NCBI RefSeq assembly: GCF_000772945.1 | Contig: NZ_JPVN01000001.1 | Coordinates: forward strand, 248,001 to 312,000 | Source: Ureibacillus manganicus DSM 26584 | GTDB taxonomy: Bacteria; Bacillota; Bacilli; Bacillales_A; Planococcaceae | DNA: 64,000 nt | Direction: 5' to 3' | Shown here: positions 7,244-15,866 of the stretch, piece after piece | Numbering within the stretch: the stretch's first letter is position 1 | Layout of the letters: each line of letters opens with the position of its first letter | Translations under genes and position numbers: made by a program | Notes under the pieces: generated by a model | Seen by the model: only the letters and a program-made list of their open reading frames with translations | Told to the model about the DNA's origin: nothing | Database searches by the model: none

Positions 7244-7819
7244 ATGGGTTGTGGTAGAAACCAAGATAGTAGTTCTTTCCATGGTGATAAACATAATGAC
7301 CGTGGGTGTGTTTGTGAAGTTGTGAAATCCATCTTAAAAATTCAAAATGCGGCAGTAAGACATGATTGCGATACTTGTGGAACAAGTTGCTTCCTTGAAC
7401 CACTTGGAGGACTTTCGCATCGTTCAAAAAATGCCGATACACGAGTTTTTATGTTGCTAGATGAATTAGGAAGACCATTTAAAGTAATGGCTAGAAGAGG
7501 CTATAACTTCTTCCCTACAATTTTCTTCCGAGTAGAAGATGTATTTGGTGACTGCTGTGCTACTCTACGCGCGCTTGAATACGTAGTAGTACCAAATGGT
7601 TCGGCTCCAAGCGGAGGTGGATCAGGTGCAGGTTCAGATATGGCAGACGGTTTTGATGTAGATAATTCTGTAGTTGATCTTGAAAATAATAATATTAATC
7701 CAGAGATTTTTGCTGACATTAGAAAATTCAAGAAAACAGAAACTTGTGTAACAGTGGATCTTAATAACTTTACAGCAATTCAGTGTGTTGCAGACTGTGA
7801 CTTAAACATTTGTGACTAA
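7244..7819 (+). CDS. CotY/CotZ family spore coat protein
   Basis: A 191-residue cysteine-rich protein (about 12 Cys) starting MGCGRNQDSSS. The family core includes CVCEVVKSILKIQN (about 22-35), HDCDTCGTSCFLEPLGG (40-56) and FRVEDVFGDCCATLRALE (95-112). CotY and CotZ form disulfide-linked lattices in the outer coat/crust. GAGGGG precedes the ATG. Between the two conserved halves is a flexible Ser/Gly run (SAPSGGGSGAGS, about residues 119-130) that makes it longer than the usual 150-160 residues. It is transcribed away from the spoVA operon. Confidence 0.9.
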   Translation: MGCGRNQDSSSFHGDKHNDRGCVCEVVKSILKIQNAAVRHDCDTCGTSCFLEPLGGLSHRSKNADTRVFMLLDELGRPFKVMARRGYNFFPTIFFRVEDVFGDCCATLRALEYVVVPNGSAPSGGGSGAGSDMADGFDVDNSVVDLENNNINPEIFADIRKFKKTETCVTVDLNNFTAIQCVADCDLNICD

Positions 7820-7828
7820 ATTAAGAAG

Positions 7829-7862
7829 TGGCTAACTCTACCTAGAGTTGGCCCTTTTTATT
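7829..7862 (+). terminator. Terminator after the CotY/Z gene
   Basis: GGCTAACTCT (7830-7839) pairs with AGAGTTGGCC (7844-7853), followed by CTTTTTATTT. Confidence 0.85.
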
Positions 7863-7895
7863 TATAACTTCATTTCACTTGGTGAGTTTAGCCCG

Positions 7896-7940
7896 AAAAA
7901 AAACGACAAATCCTTTATTTAGAATTTGCCGTTTTACTAA
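7896..7940 (-). terminator. Terminator after the CotO-like gene
   Basis: On the minus strand AAAACGGCAAAT pairs with ATTTGTCGTTTT and runs into TTTTTTTT. It begins a few bases after the stop codon at 7947. Confidence 0.8.
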
Positions 7941-7946
7941 TCGTTA

Positions 7947-8303
7947 TTACAATCTATTTGAAATTGTTATTGCTTTTATTTGGTTTCCATTTATTATTTC
8001 CAAGTTTGTAGATGTTTTTACTTTTACATTAAGGCCATCCACTTCTACAATAGCACCAACTATTTTCCCACCATCTTCCATATGAAAAACATAATTACGA
8101 CTTCGATAAAGAGGTTGGGAGAAATAATTTAATTGTCTTAAAATGACATCGTTTTGAATTTTTTCAACTTTTTCTGATCTCGCAATTTCGTAAACTGATG
8201 TACTTTCATCAAAGAAAGTATTCTCCTCTCCAGGAGATTCTTTTACTTCCACATAATAGAATGGTGGACTTTGAATAAAAAGTTTTGGTTGTTGCAGTTC
8301 CAA
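7947..8303 (-). CDS. Putative spore coat protein, CotO-like
   Basis: The frame is open further upstream, but AAAAAAGGATG at 8308-8318 places the start at the TTG at 8303, giving 118 residues that begin MELQQPKLFIQSPPF. The C-terminal half (LNYFSQPLYRSRNYVFHMEDGGKIVGAIVEVDG, then VKTSTN...INGNQIKAITIS) looks like a small beta-barrel of the kind at the end of CotO (YjbX). In B. subtilis cotO is next to cotZ/cotY, as here, and CotO organises the coat with CotH. The assignment rests on position and this tail, so it is tentative. A sigma-K-type promoter lies just upstream. Confidence 0.5.
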   Translation of the reverse strand: MELQQPKLFIQSPPFYYVEVKESPGEENTFFDESTSVYEIARSEKVEKIQNDVILRQLNYFSQPLYRSRNYVFHMEDGGKIVGAIVEVDGLNVKVKTSTNLEIINGNQIKAITISNRL

Positions 8304-8330
8304 TTTTGCACATCCTTTTTTTCCTATAAA

Positions 8331-8352
8331 TATGCAAAACGAAATTTTTCGT
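8331..8352 (-). promoter_or_regulatory. Possible sigma-K promoter of the CotO-like gene
   Basis: On the minus strand AC (8351-8352) is followed after exactly 16 bp by CATATTTATA (starting at 8334), close to the sigma-K pattern AC-N16-CATAnnnTA. The -10 has one extra base. Confidence 0.4.
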
Positions 8353-8393
8353 GACATAAACCTAGGGAAAAAGCTTCTTTCAAAATGTTTTTC

Positions 8394-9767
8394 TTAACTT
8401 ATTTGGGAAATAAGGGTAGTTGCTAATCCTAAATAAATTAATATACTCGTAATGTCATTTAATGTTGTTATAAATGGACCAGACGCTACTGCCGGATCTA
8501 CACCTAATTTGTGTATAAGTAAAGGAATGAAAGATCCTGCTATGGTTGCTACAACTATTGAACAGCATATTGCAGCTCCTACAAGTAAGCCAATAATAAG
8601 GGAATGTTGCCAAAAATAAATAATTCCAACTACAACGATTCCACAGACTATTCCAGTAATAAGTCCAGTACAAATTTCTCTAATCAATAATTTAAATTTA
8701 TTTTTCCCGTCAATTTCACCCGTAGCAATCCCGCGCACGGCAACGGCTAACGCTTGAGTACCGCTATTACCAGAAGTACCTGAGATTAATGGAATAAAAA
8801 GTGCCAAAAGTGCAACTTGATCTAAGGTTGCTTCAAATCTAGACATTAATGAAGCTGTTAATGTTCCTAAAAATAGCAACATGATCAGCCAAGGCAATCT
8901 TTTTCTTGCAGCCCTAAATGGATTTACATCAACGTCATCTACATCTGAAATACCAGCTAACTTTGAATAGTCATCAGATGCTTCTTCTTCAATAACATCG
9001 ATAATATCATCAACGGTAATTATTCCAACTAATTCATTATTTTCACTGACAACCGGCAATGCTAAAAAGTTGTAATCTTTAATGAGTTGAGCAACTGATT
9101 CTTGATCATCTGTTACTTTCGCAAACACGACACGTTCTTTCATAATTTCTTTTATAATTGTATCTTCGTTTGAAATAATTAAGTCTCTTAATGAAAGAAC
9201 CCCAGTCAAACGATGGTCATCGTCTACAACAAAAACATAGTATATAGTTTCAGCATTGGGTGCTTCTTTTCTAAGCACTGCCATTGCTGATCGAACCGTT
9301 GAATTTTCTAAAATAGAAACATACTCAGTGGTCATAATTGCCCCAGCAGTATATTCCGCATAAGCTAAAAGCTCATGAAATTCTTCAACTGTCTCGCTAT
9401 CCATCATCTCTAAAAAACTATCACGATGATCTTCATCAAGTTCATTTAATACGTCAACCGCATCATCAGTATTCATGTATGAAAGCATACCTGCAGCATA
9501 GGACGTTTCCATCTCATTTAAATACGCTTCATATTCATCATCTTCAATTTCTAGTGCCTCGAAGATTAAGGCCATTTCCTGAGGAGACAAAAATTGATAA
9601 ATCTTTTGTCGTATATCAGGTCCCACCTTTTCATAGAACTGAGCCTGATCATACTCATGTAGTGTAAAAAAGTTCTCTCTAAATTCCTCTATGTGGTCTA
9701 GTTGCAACAATTCCTTTAAGAACTCTTCGTTTAACTCCACAGCTGTATCGTTAAGATTTTCTCTCAT
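8394..9767 (-). CDS. mgtE: Magnesium transporter MgtE
   Basis: A 457-residue MgtE. An N-terminal helical Mg-sensing domain (about 1-130) is followed by two CBS domains (about 135-260; EYVSILENSTVRSAM and GIITVDDIIDVIEEEASDDY), a plug helix, then a five-helix membrane domain from about residue 290 with the conserved ISGTSGNSGTQALAVAVRG signature of the pore. It imports Mg2+ and closes when cytosolic Mg2+ is high. AGGAGGGGAC precedes the ATG. Only 33 bp separate it from the upstream yjbO, so it is the last gene of the relQ-nadK-yjbO-mgtE transcript and has no room for an M-box of its own. Confidence 0.95.
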   Translation of the reverse strand: MRENLNDTAVELNEEFLKELLQLDHIEEFRENFFTLHEYDQAQFYEKVGPDIRQKIYQFLSPQEMALIFEALEIEDDEYEAYLNEMETSYAAGMLSYMNTDDAVDVLNELDEDHRDSFLEMMDSETVEEFHELLAYAEYTAGAIMTTEYVSILENSTVRSAMAVLRKEAPNAETIYYVFVVDDDHRLTGVLSLRDLIISNEDTIIKEIMKERVVFAKVTDDQESVAQLIKDYNFLALPVVSENNELVGIITVDDIIDVIEEEASDDYSKLAGISDVDDVDVNPFRAARKRLPWLIMLLFLGTLTASLMSRFEATLDQVALLALFIPLISGTSGNSGTQALAVAVRGIATGEIDGKNKFKLLIREICTGLITGIVCGIVVVGIIYFWQHSLIIGLLVGAAICCSIVVATIAGSFIPLLIHKLGVDPAVASGPFITTLNDITSILIYLGLATTLISQIS

Positions 9768-9800
9768 ACTTGTCCCCTCCTTTCAAATTAGGTTAAATAA

Positions 9801-10718
9801 TCACGAACCTTCGAACAGTTCATTATTTATTAAATTTCTCATAGTTTCAAGTAGTTCACTAGAAAAATTTATTTTATGTTCTGTTAAAGGATGTATGAAT
9901 TCTAAAAAAACACAATGAAGGGCTTGTCTTTCAAAAAGCTCTCTACTTCCACCATATAGGTCATCACCGACCAAAGGATGACCTATATGCGCCATATGTA
10001 CCCTAATTTGATGTGTTCTTCCAGTATGCAGTTGTAATCTGACATGGGAAATTGGTTCTCCATTGCAAAAGCCCTTTTGTAGAACCTTTACATCTGTATG
10101 CGCATATTGCCCACTGTCCCTTACTTCTCTTTCAATAATACTTGTTTCTTTTCGACCAATCGGGGCAATGATTGATAGCTCAGATTCGGTGACATGTCCA
10201 TGTACAATCGCTTCATATTGCTTATCGATCTGTTGTTGTTTTTGTTGAACTCCCATTAAATGGTGTACATGACTGTGTTTAGCAATACATACGATGCCTG
10301 AGGTATCTCGATCTAATCGGGTCACAATATGAACAGTTGAATGAATCCCTTTTTCTAAGAAATAGCCACAAACAAAATTAGCCAAACTGCCTGTAGGGTG
10401 TTCTCTTGAAGGGATTGTATTCATAAAAGCTGGCTTATTGATGATTAAAAATGCATCGTCCTCAAAAATGATGTCCAACTTCCCCTTTTCGGGGATTAAT
10501 CCATCACTTACTTCCTCTTTGGGAAAGACAATGGTGATTTCATCATCTTTCTTTAACTTATAACGTACTGTTTTTTCTTCACCGTTGACAAGTATATTTC
10601 CACCACGATATTTAATCGCCGTTAAGCCACGTTTTGAAATACCATGACGTTCTATAGCTTTTCGGAGAAGTTCACCTTCTTCGTCAGCTGTAAATATAAT
10701 AATAAATCTTTGATCCAT
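9801..10718 (-). CDS. yjbO: RluA-family 23S rRNA/tRNA pseudouridine synthase (YjbO)
   Basis: The 305-residue product has an N-terminal S4-like RNA-binding part (about 15-75: LRKAIERHGISKRGLTAIK...ILVNGEEKTV) and the RluA catalytic domain with VTRLDRDTSGIVCIAKH, whose Asp is the nucleophile that forms pseudouridine. The end has the usual QLHTGRTHQIRVHMAHIGHP block. The target uridine is not determined by sequence. It starts 11 bp after the nadK stop, in the same order as B. subtilis yjbN-yjbO. Confidence 0.92.
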   Translation of the reverse strand: MDQRFIIIFTADEEGELLRKAIERHGISKRGLTAIKYRGGNILVNGEEKTVRYKLKKDDEITIVFPKEEVSDGLIPEKGKLDIIFEDDAFLIINKPAFMNTIPSREHPTGSLANFVCGYFLEKGIHSTVHIVTRLDRDTSGIVCIAKHSHVHHLMGVQQKQQQIDKQYEAIVHGHVTESELSIIAPIGRKETSIIEREVRDSGQYAHTDVKVLQKGFCNGEPISHVRLQLHTGRTHQIRVHMAHIGHPLVGDDLYGGSRELFERQALHCVFLEFIHPLTEHKINFSSELLETMRNLINNELFEGS

Positions 10719-10729
10719 GATTACTCCAT

Positions 10730-11524
10730 TTATTCGTTTGCAATAAATGATTCATGGACACGTTCCCAAAATGGGAATGGTCTGAATCTTGCAAAACGTA
10801 CTTTTTCTGTGGCAACCTTAAATGTTATTGATTGTAGGTCTGTTTGTTCGAGTTGGATATGATCTACAGTCATCATAAATTTCTGATCCGTAACCGGCCT
10901 TAAAATACATTTATGATGTGCAGGTAAAACTAGTGATGAACCCACTGTACGGAATACACGATTATTGATGGATGCCATTTCAGTTAACTGAAATGCTTGT
11001 AAAGTTGGGTGGATAATGGCTCCACCCAGTGCTTTATTGTAGGCTGTACTTCCAGAAGGCGTTGATAGACACAATCCATCCCCTCTAAAACGTTCAAAAT
11101 GATTCCCGTTTAACTCAATATCCATAACAAGAGTTACGTCAGGTGATTTCACTGTGGACTCATTTAGTGCTAAATAGGTATTTGTATCGGAATTATTATG
11201 ATGTACTTTAATTTCTAATAATGGGTATTCAACGACATTGAATTCTTTTTTCGCAATCGACAAGACTAGTTTTTCTAGTTCAGAAGGTTTCCAATCTGCA
11301 TAAAAACCTAAATGTCCTGTATGAATCCCTACAAACGCCACCTCATGTAATCGATGTGTATGACGATGAAACGCGTGTAATAACGTTCCATCTCCTCCAA
11401 TTGAAATAACTATCTCAGGTTCTTCTTCATCAAAAGTAAGACCAAAATCTTGCAAGTATGTTTTTGCAAGATTACTTAATTCATTGGATTGAGAATCTCT
11501 CCGTGATTGAATGGAAAATTTCAA
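10730..11524 (-). CDS. nadK: NAD kinase
   Basis: A 264-residue NAD kinase (PpnK/YjbN). The nucleotide-binding GGDGT motif is at about residues 44-48 ([16 protein letters not shown]). NEST appears as ALNESTVKS near 120, and the [21 protein letters not shown] segment near 150 is the second conserved region. It phosphorylates NAD to NADP using ATP. It lies 2 nt downstream of the relQ stop, so the pair is co-translated. Confidence 0.95.
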   Translation of the reverse strand: MKFSIQSRRDSQSNELSNLAKTYLQDFGLTFDEEEPEIVISIGGDGTLLHAFHRHTHRLHEVAFVGIHTGHLGFYADWKPSELEKLVLSIAKKEFNVVEYPLLEIKVHHNNSDTNTYLALNESTVKSPDVTLVMDIELNGNHFERFRGDGLCLSTPSGSTAYNKALGGAIIHPTLQAFQLTEMASINNRVFRTVGSSLVLPAHHKCILRPVTDQKFMMTVDHIQLEQTDLQSITFKVATEKVRFARFRPFPFWERVHESFIANE

Positions 11525-11526
11525 GT

Positions 11527-12198
11527 TTATTCACGCTCCTGTTCTTGTGTAGTAGGAATCGTTGGGTTTGTTGCTTCTTTAACCTCACTAAAGTATGCTT
11601 GGGCCTCTTGTATTTCACTACGAATAGATGACATTTCTTCATCTAATTGAAATGCTGCTTCTGCTGCTCTTTGTAAACGATTATTAATTTCCTCTGGAAA
11701 AACACCTTGATATTTATAGTTTAGTGAATGTTCAATAGATGCCCAAAAGTTCATCGCTAATGTACGAATTTGTATTTCAGCAAGCACTGAAATTCTCCCA
11801 TTAATTGTCTCCACTGGGTATTCAACAATCATATGATATGACCTATAACCACTTTGTTTTTTATGAGCAATATAATCAATTTCTTCTACTACTCGCAAAT
11901 CGTCTCTTTGTCGAATTAACCTCGTAACCGTAGATATGTCATCTACAAATTGACACATAATACGAATTCCAGCAATATCTTGCATTTGCTCTGCTAATTG
12001 CTCAGATGGCTCAAAAGGAATTCCCTTTTCGCGCGTTTTGTCGTATATACTCGCTAATGGTTTTACTCTCCCAGTGACAAACTCAATAGGAGAGGTATTG
12101 CCTTGTATTCCAAATTGAGTACGCATACCCTTTAATTTTATTTTTAATTCATCAACTGCTTGTTTATATGGACTTAAAAATACATCCCATTGTCCCAT
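11527..12198 (-). CDS. relQ: Small alarmone synthetase, GTP pyrophosphokinase RelQ (YjbM)
   Basis: The start at 12198 ([18 protein letters not shown]) follows GGGAGGAAAATTT, giving 223 residues. Synthetase-only RelA/SpoT motifs are present: [41 protein letters not shown] and the ATP/GTP-site [23 protein letters not shown]. There is no hydrolase, TGS or ACT domain. It makes (p)ppGpp from GDP/GTP and ATP, usually under transcriptional rather than amino-acid control, and RelQ forms tetramers. It heads the transcript leading into nadK, yjbO and mgtE. Confidence 0.95.
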   Translation of the reverse strand: MGQWDVFLSPYKQAVDELKIKLKGMRTQFGIQGNTSPIEFVTGRVKPLASIYDKTREKGIPFEPSEQLAEQMQDIAGIRIMCQFVDDISTVTRLIRQRDDLRVVEEIDYIAHKKQSGYRSYHMIVEYPVETINGRISVLAEIQIRTLAMNFWASIEHSLNYKYQGVFPEEINNRLQRAAEAAFQLDEEMSSIRSEIQEAQAYFSEVKEATNPTIPTTQEQERE

Positions 12199-12294
12199 AA
12201 ATTTTCCTCCCAGCAAAAAAGACTGTTCACCATTTCATGATGTTGAGGCACTAATTCCCCGTATTAGTAATCTAGAAATTATGTGTAAAATAAA

Positions 12295-12687
12295 TTATTC
12301 TTGTTCATTTGTTAAGAGCGGTTCAAATACGCTTTCAACTGCGCTTACGAAATCTGCTCCGTAGTTGTCATTGCCTTCAATATTAAATAGGAGCGTTCGT
12401 AATTCCTCATTAAAGTTGCTTAATTCAATCAACTGATTGCTTACTTGTAAGTAAGGGTCTTGTTCTGTTTTAAGTAGTTCCACTAATGATGGCCAAATTG
12501 ATTGTGGAATTTTTAAATAACTGTACTTATTTTCTTCTTCAATTAGATAGATGAAAGAAAAATCATCCGAATCAACTAGTACTTGACCTGCAGGTAGAAA
12601 TTGTTTTTCCTTAGCATCTTCGTTTAAACTAAAGTGAAGTTTGTTTTCTACAAATTGAATTTTTTCGATTATATATGTATTACGCAT
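12295..12687 (-). CDS. yjbL: UPF0738 family protein (YjbL)
   Basis: A 130-residue acidic protein starting MRNTYIIEKIQFVENKLHF and matching the YjbL/UPF0738 type. There are no membrane segments or catalytic motifs. Function unknown. It lies between relQ and the divergent yjbK, the same place as in B. subtilis. Confidence 0.8.
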   Translation of the reverse strand: MRNTYIIEKIQFVENKLHFSLNEDAKEKQFLPAGQVLVDSDDFSFIYLIEEENKYSYLKIPQSIWPSLVELLKTEQDPYLQVSNQLIELSNFNEELRTLLFNIEGNDNYGADFVSAVESVFEPLLTNEQE

Positions 12688-12806
12688 ATGTTAACATCCC
12701 TTCATGCTCGCTTTTCAATCATATTTTAACATAGCGCAAAGTATTGCGAAAAAGAATAATGGAAATCATGTGAAATGTTTTTAACAGAAAGGAAGTTAGT
12801 TCAAAA

Positions 12807-13394
12807 TTGAGTCAAGAAATTGAAATTGAATTTAAAAACCTTTTAACAAAAGAACAATACGAAAGGTTACTAAAGGAATTCAACATCGAAAAGCATTTAA
12901 TAAAGCGCCAGGTGAATCATTATTTTGATACGCCTGACTGGCATTTAAGGAAATTATCTAGTGGTTTAAGAATACGTGAAACAATTTCAAAAACTGTTTG
13001 CACATTAAAAGAAAAAACATCCGACCATACGCATTTAGAAACAACTGACATTTTAACAGCAGATCAAGCATCACTTATGTTACAAGCAAAAGGCTTTTAT
13101 GCACCTGATGTCGAGTCAAAATTAAAGCAACTAAATATCCCTATTCACGAATTAACAGTATTTGGTACGCTAACAACTGATCGAGTTGAAATATCCTATG
13201 AGGATGGGACACTTGTCCTTGATCACTCATTCTATTTAAATTGCGATGATTATGAAGTTGAATATGAAACAAATAATGAAATTATTGGTTCAACAATTTT
13301 CGACAACTTTTTGATAAAATATGAAATAGAGAAACAAACTACCGATAAAAAAATCGCTCGGTTTATGAAAGCACTCCATTCACAGAAAGGATGA
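12807..13394 (+). CDS. yjbK: CYTH domain protein, probable inorganic triphosphatase (YjbK)
   Basis: The N-terminus [11 protein letters not shown] is the ExExK signature of CYTH triphosphate tunnel enzymes. Basic and acidic tunnel residues follow ([39 protein letters not shown]). Members hydrolyse triphosphates or make cAMP/thiamine triphosphate; inorganic triphosphatase activity is the likely role. The start is a TTG at 12807 after AGAAAGGAAG. Its last four bases overlap an ATG of the next frame. Confidence 0.9.
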   Translation: MSQEIEIEFKNLLTKEQYERLLKEFNIEKHLIKRQVNHYFDTPDWHLRKLSSGLRIRETISKTVCTLKEKTSDHTHLETTDILTADQASLMLQAKGFYAPDVESKLKQLNIPIHELTVFGTLTTDRVEISYEDGTLVLDHSFYLNCDDYEVEYETNNEIIGSTIFDNFLIKYEIEKQTTDKKIARFMKALHSQKG

Positions 13395-13399
13395 TTTCT

Positions 13400-14137
13400 T
13401 TGGATGCTACATCTATGAAACGACTTCTTGAAATACAAGCACTTCAATCCATCGGGTCTTCTACAAATCAAGTAAGTAATATAAATGGAAATAGCAACTC
13501 AATTTTCACCCAAATTTTAGAAGACTTAACCTTGGATTCTACTAACTCATTAGGCAGTCATGCCTCTGCATTATTGGGTAGTCAATCTTCATCGAATTTA
13601 GTTTTTAATCAAGAATCTGATTTAACAAATTTCGAATATCAATACATGTTAAATTCACAAAATCAGTCATACATCCCATCAGCGTATTACAATATGCTAA
13701 TGGACCGAACTGCTACAACCTCGAATATTAGTTATGACGATATTGGAGAAGATTACCAAGGACATGCCTTTGAAGATATCATCTCGAAGGCTTCTAAAAC
13801 ATATGGTATACCAGAAAATTTAATTGCAGCAGTAATTAAACAAGAGTCCAATTTTAACCCCAATGCGGTAAGTTCAGCAGGAGCTACAGGTTTAATGCAG
13901 CTAATGCCTGGAACAGCCCGTTATTTAGGTGTTGCAAATTCAAGTGATCCCGAACAAAATATTATGGGTGGTACAAAATATTTAAGCGAAATGCTTAGTC
14001 AATTTAACAATAATATCGAACTTGCACTTGCTGCTTATAACGCAGGTCCTGGAAATGTAAAAAAATATGGAGGCATACCACCTTTCAAAGAAACGGTGAA
14101 TTATGTAAAAAATATAGTAAACTCTTATCGTGTTTAA
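13400..14137 (+). CDS. yjbJ: Lytic transglycosylase domain protein (YjbJ)
   Basis: The Slt/GEWL lysozyme-like domain occupies the last 120 residues. [21 protein letters not shown] holds the catalytic Glu, and [19 protein letters not shown] and [12 protein letters not shown] complete it. The first 120 residues are Ser/Asn-rich with no signal peptide. The ATG at 13391 overlaps the yjbK stop but touches its own AGAAAGG, so the TTG at 13400 (245 aa) with 9 nt spacing is preferred. It would cleave peptidoglycan strands; how it leaves the cell is not evident from the sequence. Confidence 0.88.
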   Translation: MDATSMKRLLEIQALQSIGSSTNQVSNINGNSNSIFTQILEDLTLDSTNSLGSHASALLGSQSSSNLVFNQESDLTNFEYQYMLNSQNQSYIPSAYYNMLMDRTATTSNISYDDIGEDYQGHAFEDIISKASKTYGIPENLIAAVIKQESNFNPNAVSSAGATGLMQLMPGTARYLGVANSSDPEQNIMGGTKYLSEMLSQFNNNIELALAAYNAGPGNVKKYGGIPPFKETVNYVKNIVNSYRV

Positions 14138-14190
14138 CAGGACATATAATAGTCTTTCCATTCAAGGGAACATTTCATCATGCGATTTGT

Positions 14191-14219
14191 TTGTGAAAAA
14201 AAGGCTAGGTTGTTAGAAT
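14191..14219 (+). promoter_or_regulatory. Sigma-A promoter for yjbI-spxH
   Basis: TTGTGA (14191-14196), 17 bp, TAGAAT (14214-14219). The -10 matches five of six and the -35 four of six. It lies 70 bp before the yjbI ATG. Confidence 0.55.
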
Positions 14220-14289
14220 GTATATAACACTTCACAAAAAACTTTATGAAGTAATGTTTTTTTCATAAAAGAAAGAAGGAGTTACACCT

Positions 14290-14688
14290 ATGAATCGAAA
14301 ATACACGATTCCTTACGAGGAACTTGGTCCTGAAAAACTTAAAGAGCTCATATATGCTTTTTATAGACGTGTTGATAAGCACCCATTGTTACGACCTTTG
14401 TTTCCTGATGATTTATCGGAAACGGCACGTAAACAAATTCAGTTTCAGACCCAGTACCTAGGTGGGCCAAATCTATTTACTGAAGAACATGGTCATCCAA
14501 TGATGAAAGCACGTCATTTGCCATTTAGAATCACACAAGATCATGCACAGGCTTGGCTTGAATGTATGAGTGAAGCAATGGATGAAGTTGGTCTTGAGGG
14601 TAAGTTTAGAGAGGTTTATTATAAGCGACTAGTTTTAACTGCTCATCATATGGTAAATACACAGGTAGTAGATGAGGGGGAATTTTAG
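14290..14688 (+). CDS. yjbI: Group II truncated hemoglobin (YjbI)
   Basis: A 132-residue truncated globin of the trHbO type. The B-helix FYRRVDKHPLLRPLFPDD, the FQTQYLGGPNLFTEEHGHPMMKARHLPF loop and AHHMVN near the C-terminus, which supplies haem-contacting histidines, are recognisable. Such proteins bind O2 and can have peroxidase-like activity; in B. subtilis YjbI has been linked to protection of a surface protein. GAAGGAG precedes the ATG. Its stop overlaps the GTG of spxH (TAGTG), the same pairing as in B. subtilis and staphylococci. Confidence 0.93.
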   Translation: MNRKYTIPYEELGPEKLKELIYAFYRRVDKHPLLRPLFPDDLSETARKQIQFQTQYLGGPNLFTEEHGHPMMKARHLPFRITQDHAQAWLECMSEAMDEVGLEGKFREVYYKRLVLTAHHMVNTQVVDEGEF

Positions 14689-15497
14689 TGAATAATATCC
14701 AATTATTATCTGAACCTATTGCACCTTCACAAATTACAAAGCCTATAGAATTGTATATCTTTATTGATCCCTTCTGTTCAAAAGCAGTAAAAATGCAAAC
14801 CATCTTAAGAAAGCTTCAAATTGAATACGATCATTACTTTACATGGCGGATTGTAATTAGTACGGATCTTACTACTTTGAATAACAATAGTCGGAGTACA
14901 AAAGGTTGCTTTTCAGGTGCTGAACTGGATATTTCACACCCTGTTTTACCTTCTATTGCGATCAAGGCAGCGGAACTACAAGGAAAACGTGCTGCTCTTC
15001 GTTTTATTCAAAAACTACAAGAACATATTATTTTACAAACAAAAGATGTTCAATTGTACTCTACACTTATTGACATTGCTATTGAGTGTCAATTGGATAT
15101 TAAAGAGTTTATTGCAGACTTTGGTTCAAAAGAAGCCTCCCGCGCATTTCAATGTGATTTACACATAACACGTGAGATGGAAATCGATGAAATACCAAGT
15201 ATTGTCTTTTTCAATGAATGTATTGAAGATGAAGGACTAAAAGTAAGTGGACTTTACGCATACGATGTATACGTTCAAATATTAAAAGAATTACTAAATA
15301 AAGAGCTTATTAGAAGTCCGCTTCCATCCTATGATGAGCTTTTTGACCGTTTTAATACAATGTCAACCGAAGAATTTGCAGAAATCTACTCTATGCCTCT
15401 AATTGAAGCAGAACGTGAATTAAAGAAACGTATGTTACAGCAAAAAATTGAATGCCTACGTAATGAAGATGTTACCCTTTGGCGTATGAAATTATAA
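14688..15497 (+). CDS. spxH: ClpXP adaptor SpxH (YjbH), DsbA-like fold
   Basis: The 269-residue protein is the YjbH/SpxH adaptor that presents Spx to ClpXP for degradation. The thioredoxin/DsbA-like part shows YIFIDPFCSKAVKMQ near residue 25-40 and the cis-Pro region DEIPSIVFFN near 165-175; an extra C-terminal helical part follows (about 200-269). Where DsbA enzymes have CxxC this copy has only a single Cys (CSKA), so redox catalysis is unlikely. GTG start overlapping yjbI, with GAGGGGG upstream. spxA itself is 5 kb away in this window. Confidence 0.9.
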   Translation: MNNIQLLSEPIAPSQITKPIELYIFIDPFCSKAVKMQTILRKLQIEYDHYFTWRIVISTDLTTLNNNSRSTKGCFSGAELDISHPVLPSIAIKAAELQGKRAALRFIQKLQEHIILQTKDVQLYSTLIDIAIECQLDIKEFIADFGSKEASRAFQCDLHITREMEIDEIPSIVFFNECIEDEGLKVSGLYAYDVYVQILKELLNKELIRSPLPSYDELFDRFNTMSTEEFAEIYSMPLIEAERELKKRMLQQKIECLRNEDVTLWRMKL

Positions 15498-15536
15498 ATT
15501 TATTTATTCATAGACTCATATATTATTAGATTCAAT

Positions 15537-15567
15537 AAAAAGCAGCCATAATGGCTGCTTTTTTATT
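15537..15567 (+). terminator. Terminator after spxH
   Basis: AAAAGCAGCCAT pairs with ATGGCTGCTTTT, followed by TTATTTTT. A very stable rho-independent terminator. Confidence 0.9.
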
Positions 15568-15589
15568 TTTACTATGATGTAAACAAACA

Positions 15590-15634
15590 AAAAAGAGGCG
15601 TCATTATTCTGAATAATAATGACGCCTCTTACAC
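15590..15634 (-). terminator. Orphan 14-bp hairpin with minus-strand T-tail
   Basis: GAGGCGTCATTATT pairs perfectly with AATAATGACGCCTC. Read on the minus strand it is followed by TTTTTTGTTTG, so it can terminate minus-strand RNA. pepF already has its own terminator at 15831-15858, so this second one suggests a separate transcript or backup termination. The following 15635-15830 region holds a possible tiny frame and an Fnr-type palindrome. Confidence 0.55.
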
Positions 15635-15650
15635 AAAGGGGATGGGAGAA

Positions 15651-15719
15651 ATGTTCACGTTCAAACAAAGGGGTGTATGTTTGTTATGTGATTTATTTCA
15701 CGTATTAAACTTACCATAG
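15651..15719 (+). CDS. Possible 22-residue leader-like frame
   Basis: GGGGATGGGAG sits 2-12 nt before an ATG that opens MFTFKQRGVCLLCDLFHVLNLP. The strong ribosome-site-like sequence and position right after a perfect hairpin are the only support. No promoter is evident. It may be chance. Confidence 0.2.
   Translation: MFTFKQRGVCLLCDLFHVLNLP
15687..15702. promoter_or_regulatory. Crp/Fnr-type palindrome
   Basis: TGTGATTTATTTCACG matches the Fnr/Crp pattern TGTGA-N6-TCACA in nine of ten defined positions. An Fnr-type regulator is encoded at 27718-28416. No promoter is evident at a suitable distance, so its role is open. Confidence 0.35.
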
Positions 15720-15830
15720 ATTAAGAGGTTAGTGCAATAAAACGACAACTATTTCACAAATTCGTCAAATAGAAAGCGATTTCATCATATAATTGCGAGA
15801 ACTTAGCGCAAAATGTCGAATTTTCACGTA

Positions 15831-15858
15831 AAAAAAGACTACAGATTTCTCTGTAGCC
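15831..15858 (-). terminator. Terminator after pepF
   Basis: On the minus strand CTACAGA-GAAA-TCTGTAG is followed by TCTTTTTTTA, eight bases after the pepF stop. Confidence 0.85.
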
Positions 15859-15866
15859 CATACACA

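Noticed and set aside
9768-9800. M-box magnesium riboswitch before mgtE
   Set aside because: Only 33 bp lie between yjbO and mgtE, far too short.
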